This document shows, in pieces, positions 1-8,237 of a DNA stretch of 34,209 nt. Numbering within the stretch: the stretch's first letter is position 1; every line of letters begins with the position of its first letter. The position numbers and the translations under genes were made by a program. Source of the stretch: Bacteroidota bacterium (GTDB lineage Bacteria > Bacteroidota > Bacteroidia > Bacteroidales > Prolixibacteraceae); the NCBI GenBank assembly GCA_030698405.1, contig JAUYMU010000057.1, positions 1 to 34,209 on the forward strand, in the 5' to 3' direction. The notes under the pieces are model-generated. The model searched no databases, was not told the DNA's origin, and saw nothing but the letters and a program-made list of their open reading frames with translations.

Positions 1-15
1 GAGACCACGGTGAAA

Positions 16-89
16 GGCTTTAGCCACAGTGTATTGGGCTAAAGCCCATGTGTCACATTTCCCCTTCAACCGTTGACTAAAGTCAACGG
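16..89. repeat. Cluster of short palindromic (REP-like) repeats at the window's left end
   Basis: Three perfect short palindromes lie close together: GGCT-TT-AGCC at 16-25, TGGGCT-AA-AGCCCA at 35-48, and CCGTTGACT-AA-AGTCAACGG at 70-89. All share a TAAAG or CTTTA core. Repeats of this style are common between genes in Bacteroidota and resemble REP sequences mobilised by RAYT (IS200-like) transposases. That link is from memory of the type. No transposase is present here, and the element may run beyond the window. Confidence 0.7.
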
Positions 90-142
90 CAAAGGATAAT
101 CGCTCAATATTTAACTATTTAGGTACACAACCGGATACTCAA

Positions 143-791
143 TTAAAATATTATAGGTTTCTCAAATATTCGATCTACAAAAGGCTTCGATATTTTAATA
201 AAGCGACCCTCTTTTATTTTAGGGATATTTTTACTGCGGATATGAGCATAAAGACTATCTTGGGTAAGATTGTACTTTTGCATGGCTTGCGCAATCGTAT
301 AGAATGTTATTGCTTTTAGCGATTTTATAAATCCAACTCACTTTAGCATTGAATTTAGTCTTTATATCATCGATAGAATAAAATTCTGTAATAAGTTCTG
401 GTTCTATAACTTGACGAGTTTCATAAGAAGCAGAACTTTCAAGCATATCTTCTATATTTTTAAGACTTACTAAGGTCAATCGACTTGAAAACTGGGACGC
501 TTTCAACTTACCGCTGTAAATCATATTATAAACAGACTGCTTGCTTAAACCTAGCAATAGAGCAACTTCTGCAATTTTAAAATATTCTCTATCCTTTAAT
601 TGTTTGAGTGGTTTCTGGTATTCCTGAATAAAAATTTGCTCAGTGACATTCTTAATTTTCTCTCCTCGTTTAATTGCTTTGTAAGCTTTTGAATTACAAT
701 CGTGAGAGCAATATTTTGTTGTGGTTTGTTTAGCAATAAAACGATTGCTGCACCATTCACAAATTTTCTCTATTTCTAATCTACTGCTCAT
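143..791 (-). pseudogene. Broken multi-HTH, excisionase-like DNA-binding protein
   Basis: The open frame from 791 gives 178 aa and stops at 255. Residues 12-29 hold a small zinc-finger-like cluster (CEWC...CSHDC). Residues 69-117 hold a MerR/excisionase-type winged HTH (FKIAEVALLLGLSKQSVYNM), and a second HTH starts near residue 137 (FYSIDDIKTKF). Past about position 300 the protein continues in another frame with a further HTH module (YTIAQAMQKYNLTQDSLY then IPKIKEGRFIKISKPFVDRIF) and stops at 143-145. From 791 to 143 is 649 bases, one more than a multiple of three. The second HTH lacks its wing, which suggests an out-of-frame internal deletion rather than a simple one-base slip. In Bacteroidota such proteins usually precede a tyrosine recombinase gene; none follows here. 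A shortened working repressor cannot be ruled out. Confidence 0.72.
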
Positions 792-806
792 TTATTTCGC
801 CAATTT

Positions 807-844
807 ATAGTCCACTATATTATATCATAGTCCACCATAGTCCA
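807..844. promoter_or_regulatory. Phased direct repeats (ATAGTCCA) upstream of the HTH gene
   Basis: ATAGTCCA occurs exactly three times, starting at 807, 827 and 837. The spacings are 20 and 10 bp, so all copies lie on one face of the helix. The array begins 16 bp upstream of the HTH gene's start codon (789-791). This is what an operator or recombination-accessory site for that DNA-binding protein would look like. The repeats are seen directly; the binding role is inferred. Confidence 0.6.
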
Positions 845-882
845 AATTGTGTACAACCTTTGAGTGAAATATTAAGCTGATA

Positions 883-920
883 TACAAATTTTTATTTTAC
901 GGTACAAATGCGGTACAAAT
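883..920. repeat. Second set of short direct repeats (TACAAAT)
   Basis: TACAAAT occurs at 883, 903 and 914; the last two are inside GGTACAAAT copies 11 bp apart. The related GTACAA also occurs at 851. They lie between the ATAGTCCA array and the end of mnmE, where an integrase arm-type or excisionase site would be expected. The function is inferred only, and AT-rich DNA yields some such repeats by chance. Confidence 0.4.
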
Positions 921-1036
921 TTGATCAAAACAAGCAGTATTTTCAATTACTAGTGATAATCTAATATTTCAAAAGTAATTAAATATTAATAATTTAATGA
1001 TTAATGTTGTGATTTGCTAATTAATAATAATCATAA

Positions 1037-1054
1037 TTACTTTCCGATGCAGAA
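1037..1054 (-). other. attB-like sequence at the 3' end of mnmE
   Basis: On the minus strand the last 18 bases of mnmE, including the stop codon, read TTCTGCATCGGAAAGTAA and encode FCIGK-stop. From memory, this differs at 3 of 18 positions from the core attachment site of SGI1-type elements at the end of E. coli thdF/mnmE. The codons are conserved because the FCIGK tail is functional, so the match alone does not prove use as a site. The neighbouring excisionase-like gene makes it more plausible. I found no second copy within 1-1036. Confidence 0.45.
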
Positions 1055-2431
1055 GTTCTTAAAAATATGCCCTAAAATTTCATCATTTGATATCTCACCG
1101 GTTATTTCTCCGAGATAATGTAAGCATTCGCGGATGTCTTGTGCCAAAAAGTCTCCTGAAATTAGATTATCGAGTCCAAGTTGCACTCTTTCAATGGATT
1201 CGTGTGCGCGGGTCAGTGCTTCGAAGTGACGCACATTGGTTACAATCACGGTGTCTTCGCTGATTGAATCCAATGAAACGGCATGCTGCATTTCCGAAAT
1301 CAGCTGGTCGAGATTGGTTTTTTGTTTGGCGGCAATAAAAACCAGTTTTTCGTTGTCCGATAATTGCATTTTCCGGAGTTCTGCCAAGGTTTCCAGGTTG
1401 CCATTATCCATTTTGTTGGCGGCAATTATCAGATGCTGATCTGTCAATCTTTCCCTTATTTTTGCAATTCTGTTGGCAATTATATCTAATTTATTTTGAG
1501 TATCAACAACGAGAATTACAACTGTTGCCAAATCCAGTTTACTGTAACTGCGCTCGATGCCAAGTGTCTCAATTGCATCATTCGTTTCACGGATTCCGGC
1601 GGTATCAAAAAAACGGAAAGCGGTTCCATGTATATTTACCACATCTTCAATCACATCGCGGGTAGTACCATGAATGTCTGAAACAATGGCTTTTTCCTCA
1701 TTTAGCAAGGCATTGAGTAGGGTAGACTTGCCAACATTGGTATCACCAATAATTGCTACTGGAATTCCGTTTTTGATCACATTTCCAAGCTGAAAGGAAT
1801 CTTTCAACTTCCGGAGAATGGTCTCAATTTTTGAAACCAACTTTTTTAGCTGTTGCCGATCAGCAAATTCAACATCTTCTTCGCTGAAATCGAGCTCCAA
1901 CTCAATCATGGCAATAAAATGCAGTAATTCCTTTCGTAAATTAGATAATTCCGAAGAAAAGCCACCGCGCATTTGGTTAATCGCTACCCTTTGTGCTGCA
2001 CGGTTGGTCGATGCAATTAAATCGGCCACAGCTTCGGCCTGCGATAAATCCATTTTGCCATTCAGGAATGCACGTTGGGTAAACTCACCGGGAAGAGCCA
2101 TGCGTGCGCCTTTGGTAATAAGCAATTGAAGAATTCGTTGCTGGATATATACTGAACCATGGCAGGTAATTTCAACCACATCTTCACCGGTAAACGAATG
2201 TGGCGCGCGAAATACCGAAACGACCACTTCGTCAATCAGTTCATCGCCGTCTGAAATACTTCCAAAATGTAAGGTATTTGGTTGCTGATCAATCATTTTT
2301 TTACCTGATTTGGGTGATTGAAATACAGAATCAGCAATTTCAAGGGATTTTTCTCCTGAAAGCCTTATGGTTGCAATGGCTCCCATTCCGGGAGAAGTTG
2401 CTATGGCACAAATTGTTAATTGATCGAGCAT
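1037..2431 (-). CDS. mnmE: tRNA modification GTPase MnmE
   Basis: MnmE works with MnmG in the cytoplasm to place a (carboxymethyl)aminomethyl group on the wobble uridine (U34) of certain tRNAs. The 464-aa protein has the N-terminal tetrahydrofolate-binding domain (LDQLTICAIATSPGMGAIA), a helical domain, an inserted G domain and the C-terminal FCIGK motif with the catalytic cysteine. G-domain motifs are GDTNVGKST (about 229-237), GTTRD, DTAG (276-279) and NKMD (339-342). I chose the start at 2431 because family members begin near MLDQ. The frame stays open to an ATG at 2455, but that codon overlaps a -7 promoter box at 2453-2460. The gene is complete, and its 3' end adjoins a likely integration scar. 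Confidence 0.95.
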   Translation of the reverse strand: MLDQLTICAIATSPGMGAIATIRLSGEKSLEIADSVFQSPKSGKKMIDQQPNTLHFGSISDGDELIDEVVVSVFRAPHSFTGEDVVEITCHGSVYIQQRILQLLITKGARMALPGEFTQRAFLNGKMDLSQAEAVADLIASTNRAAQRVAINQMRGGFSSELSNLRKELLHFIAMIELELDFSEEDVEFADRQQLKKLVSKIETILRKLKDSFQLGNVIKNGIPVAIIGDTNVGKSTLLNALLNEEKAIVSDIHGTTRDVIEDVVNIHGTAFRFFDTAGIRETNDAIETLGIERSYSKLDLATVVILVVDTQNKLDIIANRIAKIRERLTDQHLIIAANKMDNGNLETLAELRKMQLSDNEKLVFIAAKQKTNLDQLISEMQHAVSLDSISEDTVIVTNVRHFEALTRAHESIERVQLGLDNLISGDFLAQDIRECLHYLGEITGEISNDEILGHIFKNFCIGK

Positions 2432-2452
2432 GGTAATCCTAATTAATTGTGA

Positions 2453-2460
2453 CAAAAATA
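2453..2460 (-). promoter_or_regulatory. Probable -7 promoter box of mnmE
   Basis: The minus strand reads TATTTTTG, which fits the Bacteroidota -7 consensus TAnnTTTG. It lies about 21 bases upstream of the chosen start at 2431. I see no convincing TTTG -33 element, so the call rests on the -7 box and its position. Confidence 0.45.
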
Positions 2461-2633
2461 CATTTATTCGGTCTTTTATACTACGCTTTGTTCGTACTGA
2501 AACTTAAATAGAAAAAAAGTATTATTTTTGGCATCGATAAAATTATTATAATAAATATATCAATCGTTCCGTTAATTAAAGGTTGTGAGATAAAGGCATA
2601 ACTTTTCGTTTTACTGGTTAAAATTTAAAATGA

Positions 2634-3611
2634 ATGAACAAAAGTATTTCAGTTGTAATTCCAAATTATAATGGGAAAGAATTATTAAAACGCAATATTC
2701 CATCGGTTTACAATGCTTTATTGTCATCGGGTATATCTGATTTTGAAATAATTATTTCAGATGACGCCTCTGTTGATAACTCTGTTGATTTTATTAAAAA
2801 CAATTATCCTGAAATAATACTTATTGAGAATAAGACAAACAAAGGTTTTTCAGGAAATATGAACACTGGGATTTTTAGATCCACCAAGGATTTGATTTTA
2901 TTACTAAACTCTGATGTCGAGCTAACAACTGGTTATTTTAAGCATCAGTTACACCATTTTAGCCAATCAGACACTTTTGGAGTTATGGGCAGAATCACTT
3001 CACTTGATTCAGAAAGAATACAAGATGGTGCGAAATATCCAAAATTTTCATTTTCTAAAATTGTAACGAGTATTAATTACACTTGCGAAACTAAAACGTC
3101 GCTTTACAGTTTCTTTTTACTAGGCGCAAATTCATTAGTCGATAGAGAAAAAATAGTTGAACTTGGAGGTTTTTGTGAAATATTTAATCCCTACAATTTT
3201 GAAGATGTTGATTTGGGATTAAGAGCATGGAGATCAGGCTATAAATGTTACTATGAACACAATGCAATTTGTAAACACCCAATTTCTGAAACTCTTAAAA
3301 AGGAACCAAATAATAAAGTCAGAATTATCTCAATTCGAAATCAGATATATTTGCATTATATTCATCTTAATGACTGGGAGCTTTTTTATTATTTTTTTGC
3401 TATACTGGGAAAGACAATATATAGAGCAATTACATTCGATATAAACTATTTAAAATCAGTTTACTTATTTGTATCTACACTTAAAAAATGTAAAGAACAA
3501 AAAGATATTTTCTTCGCATTCAAAAGGCAGAAAAACCAAAATATAAGTATTTGGAATGTAATTAGTTTTATACAAAATGAAATTGGTTCTAAAAAGATAG
3601 CTAAGTTTTAA
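2634..3611 (+). CDS. Glycosyltransferase family 2 protein
   Basis: A 325-aa GT-A fold glycosyltransferase, likely adding a sugar to a surface glycan from a nucleotide-sugar donor at the inner face of the cytoplasmic membrane. Seen directly: the N-terminal strand ISVVIPNYNG, DDAS at 43-46, NSDVE at 92-96 (the metal/nucleotide-binding DxD-like site) and NFEDVDLGLRAWRSGY near 188-203, the acceptor-side ED motif typical of rhamnosyltransferase-like GT2 enzymes. There is no signal peptide. The gene is clearly richer in A and T than mnmE and fabG, and it converges on the next gene with only 40 bp between and no obvious terminator. Sugar specificity cannot be told. An upstream ATG at 2630 is in another frame. 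Confidence 0.88.
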   Translation: MNKSISVVIPNYNGKELLKRNIPSVYNALLSSGISDFEIIISDDASVDNSVDFIKNNYPEIILIENKTNKGFSGNMNTGIFRSTKDLILLLNSDVELTTGYFKHQLHHFSQSDTFGVMGRITSLDSERIQDGAKYPKFSFSKIVTSINYTCETKTSLYSFFLLGANSLVDREKIVELGGFCEIFNPYNFEDVDLGLRAWRSGYKCYYEHNAICKHPISETLKKEPNNKVRIISIRNQIYLHYIHLNDWELFYYFFAILGKTIYRAITFDINYLKSVYLFVSTLKKCKEQKDIFFAFKRQKNQNISIWNVISFIQNEIGSKKIAKF

Positions 3612-3651
3612 ACCAAAATTTATTTTGTCAGAAAATAATAAGATGTTTCGG

Positions 3652-4461
3652 TTAAACCTTTTTTAGCTTTTTAAAATAAATTACCGGAAGCTCCTTAATT
3701 CGTAGGTTTTGATGATAAACCCAAATGGTAAGTAAACGTTCAGCAATAAACCCCATTATTCGTTGCTGATATTCCATATATTCATCTTTATTAATTCGAC
3801 TTTCAAATTCAAATAACATTTCAAACCACCAGTCCATAAAGCGTTTATAATCAGGATTCCTGAGAATGAACATGTTGTTCGCATAAAGACGGTTGCCGCT
3901 CATAACCGATTTAAATGCAGGTAAATATTCCGGATGTTTTTGGTTCAAAATTTCTGAGATCAGATCTAAATCTCGCATATCATGATACCGACGAAAATGT
4001 TCTTTTACCGAATACCTAAATTTCCGTCGTTGAGGTAATATGGCGTCATAAGATTCCAATATCTCAAGAATCTCATTTTTTGTCAGAATAGCCTTTTCAA
4101 AAAGTTCTACATTATTCGTGTAAATCAATCCATAACGTTTTTTGTGCAATCCAGCTAAGTAATATATTAATCTTTTAATCCGATAAAAGAGAGGCTCTTT
4201 CTTGTTAGTAAAAAATCGTCTGTAATGACAGGAACCTATAATGTCGGCTTTCTCGTTTTTCCAAACCCAATAAATGCCTGTTAGTTCGCTGTAATATTTA
4301 TTTTTCTCAGAGATATTGTTTCCTGTATCGTCTCCCAATAGTTCGGTGCTTATTCCTGAATTATTTTTGCCAGCCCATATATGAAAATAATAGGGCCTTT
4401 TAAAAATTGTTGGTCCAGGCTTATAATGGAAAACAAACATTTTTAACTCGTTGAGTTTCAT
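3652..4461 (-). CDS. DUF4422 family glycosyltransferase-like protein
   Basis: The 269-aa protein has the hallmarks of DUF4422, a family found in capsule and exopolysaccharide loci and thought to contain glycosyltransferases. These are an N-terminal MFVFHYKPG strand, HIWAGKNNSG, GDDTGNNIS followed by YSELTGIYWVWKN, then IGSCHYRRFF and a C-terminal NMFI...FMDWWFEMLFEFE. There is no signal peptide or membrane segment, so it is probably cytoplasmic. It lies 51 bp downstream of the next glycosyltransferase gene on the same strand, so the two are probably cotranscribed. Family membership is firm; the enzymatic activity is inferred from the family's context, not from a defined catalytic motif. Confidence 0.85.
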   Translation of the reverse strand: MKLNELKMFVFHYKPGPTIFKRPYYFHIWAGKNNSGISTELLGDDTGNNISEKNKYYSELTGIYWVWKNEKADIIGSCHYRRFFTNKKEPLFYRIKRLIYYLAGLHKKRYGLIYTNNVELFEKAILTKNEILEILESYDAILPQRRKFRYSVKEHFRRYHDMRDLDLISEILNQKHPEYLPAFKSVMSGNRLYANNMFILRNPDYKRFMDWWFEMLFEFESRINKDEYMEYQQRIMGFIAERLLTIWVYHQNLRIKELPVIYFKKLKKV

Positions 4462-4512
4462 GATCAGAATATGGTATTTAATTGCAAACTTATTAAAAGT
4501 AATCCCAACAGC

Positions 4513-5304
4513 TTAATTTTGCTTTGAGTACCATGAACTTCCAATTGACTCTTTCCTATAATACAACTCTTCTTCCGAAACGGTATCCGGATTTTCATAC
4601 CAGGGTAAGTGTCTTGCCATATATTTCCCTCCTGTTCTAAGTGTCTTCCCCCATTGTTGCTTCACCGATGAAGCTCTATAGAGTGCAAAAGTAGTGTCAA
4701 TATCAGCTTTAAATAGATTTTCTGAAATTGGGTTATTCCAATACTTTATTTCCCATTTTATTACATCGGATTTTTTGGGGTAAAAATCTGGAATATCATT
4801 TATTTTCAACCCAAAACCTACCTTACTTATACCTTTATGCGTTCTTAATGTCTCTTGAAGAAATTTAACAGCATCCAGAGGACACTCATCTATCGGGAGT
4901 ATATCCGGGTCTGTATAAATATACGGTAAACCTCTGAACCATAAGTGAATTGATGTGTCCCAAAGCGCTTTGTATCCAATGTTGGCACTTAGTTGTATTA
5001 CAATATGTTTCGTGTTTTTATAATACTCTAAAAGCTGAGGATAAGAAGATGCATTATCAATAATGTAAATATTGCGCATTTCAGCTTTCTCTAACCAATC
5101 TATTAGCTGATGCAAATAACTTATTCGATTATAGTTATTTATTATTACAGGAATATCCCGATAGTTTATATTATCACCATTTAAATGCATCAATATTTTT
5201 CTATTCACAAATGGTAGTCTAATATGTTGAGCAATTTTGCAGTAGGTTCGTGCTATTTTTCGATAGCTCGAGAAAGGTATCTTATATTGAATTATCATAC
5301 ACAT
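4513..5304 (-). CDS. Glycosyltransferase family 2-like protein
   Basis: A 263-aa protein with a divergent GT-A type N-terminal half: IPVIINNYNRISYLHQLIDWL (51-71), IIDNASSYP (81-89), then YIYTDPDILP with DPD at 132-134 as the likely metal-binding DxD. Family 2 enzymes usually start at this strand, so the first 50 residues are an extra N-terminal piece. An in-frame ATG two codons later is also possible. It is the first gene of a two-gene minus-strand unit with the DUF4422 gene. Its sugar and acceptor are unknown. Base composition is AT-rich like its two neighbours, which suggests the three glycan genes have a common, possibly foreign, origin. Confidence 0.75.
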   Translation of the reverse strand: MCMIIQYKIPFSSYRKIARTYCKIAQHIRLPFVNRKILMHLNGDNINYRDIPVIINNYNRISYLHQLIDWLEKAEMRNIYIIDNASSYPQLLEYYKNTKHIVIQLSANIGYKALWDTSIHLWFRGLPYIYTDPDILPIDECPLDAVKFLQETLRTHKGISKVGFGLKINDIPDFYPKKSDVIKWEIKYWNNPISENLFKADIDTTFALYRASSVKQQWGKTLRTGGKYMARHLPWYENPDTVSEEELYYRKESIGSSWYSKQN

Positions 5305-5419
5305 TTAAATTTGTGCGAAAATAGTAAAAATCACATCTTAATCTACTCTTTCGAATAAGTGCAGTATTGAAAGTGATTGAACAACTCGATTTCAAATCTT
5401 TCGATTTCGTATATTTTAT

Positions 5420-5427
5420 TACTTTTA
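5420..5427 (+). promoter_or_regulatory. Possible -7 box upstream of fabG
   Basis: TACTTTTA matches seven of eight positions of the -7 consensus TAnnTTTG. It lies 37 bases upstream of the fabG start, with a TTTCG about 17 bases further upstream as a weak -33 element. Confidence 0.3.
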
Positions 5428-5464
5428 CCCGTAATTAGAAAATTCATAAATCAAACACATTAAT

Positions 5465-6211
5465 ATGAAACTTCTTGAAGGAAAAACTGCCATAATTACT
5501 GGCGCATCGAGAGGCATTGGAAAAGCAATTGCCATCAAATTTGCTGAAGAAGGTTGCAACATTGCCTTCACCGATCTTTTTGACGATGAAAACATGAAAA
5601 ACACGGAAGCAGAGTTGAATGCCATGGGCGTAAAAGCCAAAGGTTTCGCTTCGAATGCTGCAAGTTTTGAAGATACTGATCGTGTTGTAAACGAAATAGT
5701 TGCCGAGTTTGGAGCTGTTGACGCGTTGGTGAACAATGCTGGTATCACGAAAGATACTTTGCTTATGCGAATGACTGAAGATCAATGGGATGCCGTAATT
5801 AATGTAAACCTGAAATCGGTTTTCAACTTTACCAAAGCAGCTCAGAAAATCATGTTGAAACAACGCTCAGGTTCAATTATTAACATGAGTTCGGTGGTTG
5901 GTGTAAGCGGAAATGCAGGTCAATCAAACTATTCAGCATCAAAAGCCGGAATTATCGGTTTCACCAAATCGATTGCCAAAGAACTTGGTTCGCGCGGAAT
6001 CCGGTCGAATGCAATTGCACCGGGATTCATTATTACTGAAATGACTGCCAAAATTCCGGAAGATGCGCGCAAACAATGGGAAGCAGCCATTCCTTTGAAG
6101 CGTGGTGGCACAACTGAGGAAGTTGCCAAGGTTGCACTATTCCTTGCGTCAGATCTTTCATCTTACGTGAGCGGACAGGTAATTAACGTTTGTGGCGCTA
6201 TGAACACATAA
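5465..6211 (+). CDS. fabG: 3-oxoacyl-[acyl-carrier-protein] reductase FabG
   Basis: FabG reduces 3-oxoacyl-ACP to 3-hydroxyacyl-ACP with NADPH in type II fatty acid synthesis. The 248-aa protein has the full short-chain dehydrogenase signature: TGASRGIG at 12-19 for cofactor binding, NNAG at 90-93, and the catalytic Ser143, Tyr156, Lys160. The length is the family norm and the C-terminus (YVSGQVINVCGAMNT) matches FabG proteins. It stands alone between the glycan genes and the phosphatase gene, ending in a strong terminator 25 bases after the stop. Other short-chain dehydrogenases share these motifs, but the near-canonical NAGITKDTLLMRM segment makes FabG the best call. Confidence 0.93.
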   Translation: MKLLEGKTAIITGASRGIGKAIAIKFAEEGCNIAFTDLFDDENMKNTEAELNAMGVKAKGFASNAASFEDTDRVVNEIVAEFGAVDALVNNAGITKDTLLMRMTEDQWDAVINVNLKSVFNFTKAAQKIMLKQRSGSIINMSSVVGVSGNAGQSNYSASKAGIIGFTKSIAKELGSRGIRSNAIAPGFIITEMTAKIPEDARKQWEAAIPLKRGGTTEEVAKVALFLASDLSSYVSGQVINVCGAMNT

Positions 6212-6235
6212 AAAATCAGCTTTAAAATATATTCA

Positions 6236-6265
6236 GGCCGGTCGCATTTGCACCGGCCTTTTTTT
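6236..6265 (+). terminator. Rho-independent terminator after fabG
   Basis: A perfect 7-bp GC-rich stem (GGCCGGT / ACCGGCC) encloses a 9-nt loop and is followed directly by seven T residues. It lies 25 bases beyond the fabG stop codon. Confidence 0.9.
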
Positions 6266-6332
6266 CATTTTTTACACTCACAGTAAGCCAATCTTTTTGC
6301 TATATTAGATAAGCCAAAAAGAACGATGTAAA

Positions 6333-8237
6333 ATGAGCCAAAAAGGAATTTCTTTTCGCCTGAATACACATATAACAACGATTGCCATTGTAATTATTGC
6401 TGCAATTGTCTATCTCAATTATCATTTCGGCAAGAAAATACTGGAAGGCAAAATTGAGGAAGGCGCCATCAATCAAAGTAATTTGGTTATTTCTTCAATT
6501 TCAAGAATCACGGTTGGAACTGAAGAAATAGCAAAAAACGTTTCTTATCAGGCCTTGTATTTCTATGGGCACAATGATCTTGATTTTTTACTAAAGCAAG
6601 TTCTAGCATCAAATGAAATACTGGAAGGCATTCATGTTGAGTTGCTTGACCATCAACAAAAGCGACTTTTAAAATTTTCTTCAAATAGATCGGGACTGAT
6701 TACTTATGACCCCGATAGTTTGAATACCGAACAATTCATTTCAGAAATGAAATCCAGCAATGGAACAATAAGAAACGGTGCATGGTCAGAACCGTTTTAT
6801 AATAGGTTTGATTCGACACATTTATTAGTTTCCTACAAGATGCCAATATATTATCCTGAAACAAAGGAAATTGCCGGAATAGTTTCATGTGAGATTTCAC
6901 TTCAGCACATGAATCGAATGCTTTCAGCAATAAAAATTGGAGAAAATGGGTATTCATTTATTATCGTTCAGTCCGGTGATCTAATTACACATCCAAGAAA
7001 TAATTGGATTCTCAAAAAGAATCTCTTTGAAACACCATCTCTCATTTTTAATAATGATATACAGAAAGTTAAGTCGGATGTTTTGAATGGTAGGAGAGGA
7101 GCGAGTTATGGAATTTCGGAGCATCTGAATATGCAGAAGGCATGGTATTATTTTGCCCCTTTATTAAATTCAAAATGGACGATTGTAATAGTAATTCCTG
7201 AAAAGGAACTATTTAAGGAAATTGGAGTCGTTTTTCAAATAATATTGATGGTTTCAGGAATTGGTATTTTGATATTATTTTTGGTTAATATGTTTGTATT
7301 CAAACGATTGCTTGAGCCTTTGGCCAGGATAACTGATGCAATTCAAAGTTTCACATCTGTTGCCGGTAAGGAAAAAAAATCGAAAAATGAAATAAACAGG
7401 CTTGCCGAAAGTCTTGAAGACTGGCAGGCAAAATATGGAGTTTTAATAGATGAACAGACAAAAACTGCCAGCGAAAAACTAAAATATCAGAAGGACTTAA
7501 AATCGGCACACGAAATTCAACAAAACATTATTCCTTCAGGATACCCGGCATTTCAGGAGCATCCGGAAATTGACTTATATGGGATACTAAAACCAGCAGA
7601 ATTAATCGGTGGTGATTTGTACGACTATTTTTTCATTGATGAGGAACATGTCCTGTTCGCAATTGGTGATGTTTCCGGAAAAGGTATTCCTGCCTCGCTT
7701 TTCATGGCGATTGCCAGCACTTTAATCAGGAGTAATTCCAAAGTATTGTCGTCCAAAGAGATCATTGAAGGAATTAACAATGAATTAGGCGACCGTAATC
7801 CCAATCAATATTTCCTGACACTATTTATCGGGATTTTAGATATCAGTACAGGAATCATGGATTATTGCAATGCAGCCCATGATTATCCTTACATTCTACA
7901 CCCTGATGGTACAGTCCAAACATTATCGAAAAGCCATGGAATACCTTTGGGGATTTACAAAAACAAAAAATACAAAAGCAATACTGTTGAACTTCAATAT
8001 GGCGATTTGATTCTGTTTTACACGGATGGAGTGATTAATTCGAGGGATGCTGACGGGACACATTACGGTATTGAAAAATTGAAAAGCAACATACAAAGAT
8101 TGACCGATTTAAGTTCAAAAGAAGTGGTAACCAATTTATTACAAGATATTATGACCTACGAAGACGAAAGCCATCAATCGGATGATATTTCACTGATGGC
8201 TGTAAAGTTTTTAAATGAAACAAAAAACCAGGTTTAA
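6333..8237 (+). CDS. Membrane sensor with Cache-like domain and SpoIIE-type PP2C phosphatase
   Basis: A 634-aa signalling protein. A first membrane helix (about 14-30), an extracytoplasmic region of some 260 residues that looks like a double Cache sensor (GENGYSFIIVQSGDLITHPR near 205-225), and a second helix (about 296-320) lead to a HAMP-like stretch (KRLLEPLARITDAI), a helical linker and a C-terminal SpoIIE phosphatase domain from about 390. Metal-site motifs are visible: GGDLYDYF (about 426-433), GDVSGKGIPASLFMA (about 445-459) and FYTDGV. Known relatives dephosphorylate serine/threonine on anti-anti-sigma-type proteins; no such partner lies in this window. The ligand is unknown. The gene converges on clpC and its stop codon lies within the shared terminator. 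Confidence 0.87.
   Translation: MSQKGISFRLNTHITTIAIVIIAAIVYLNYHFGKKILEGKIEEGAINQSNLVISSISRITVGTEEIAKNVSYQALYFYGHNDLDFLLKQVLASNEILEGIHVELLDHQQKRLLKFSSNRSGLITYDPDSLNTEQFISEMKSSNGTIRNGAWSEPFYNRFDSTHLLVSYKMPIYYPETKEIAGIVSCEISLQHMNRMLSAIKIGENGYSFIIVQSGDLITHPRNNWILKKNLFETPSLIFNNDIQKVKSDVLNGRRGASYGISEHLNMQKAWYYFAPLLNSKWTIVIVIPEKELFKEIGVVFQIILMVSGIGILILFLVNMFVFKRLLEPLARITDAIQSFTSVAGKEKKSKNEINRLAESLEDWQAKYGVLIDEQTKTASEKLKYQKDLKSAHEIQQNIIPSGYPAFQEHPEIDLYGILKPAELIGGDLYDYFFIDEEHVLFAIGDVSGKGIPASLFMAIASTLIRSNSKVLSSKEIIEGINNELGDRNPNQYFLTLFIGILDISTGIMDYCNAAHDYPYILHPDGTVQTLSKSHGIPLGIYKNKKYKSNTVELQYGDLILFYTDGVINSRDADGTHYGIEKLKSNIQRLTDLSSKEVVTNLLQDIMTYEDESHQSDDISLMAVKFLNETKNQV

Noticed and set aside
143-330. 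Programmed frameshift in the HTH gene
   Set aside because: I see no slippery heptamer with a downstream pseudoknot, and HTH 2 lacks its wing, which fits a deletion better.
2432-2455. Upstream ATG of mnmE at 2455
   Set aside because: It overlaps a -7 promoter box (2453-2460), and the family normally starts near MLDQ, at 2431.
5425-5863. Long open frames antisense to fabG
   Set aside because: These are shadows of the well-supported fabG gene; their composition is not protein-like.
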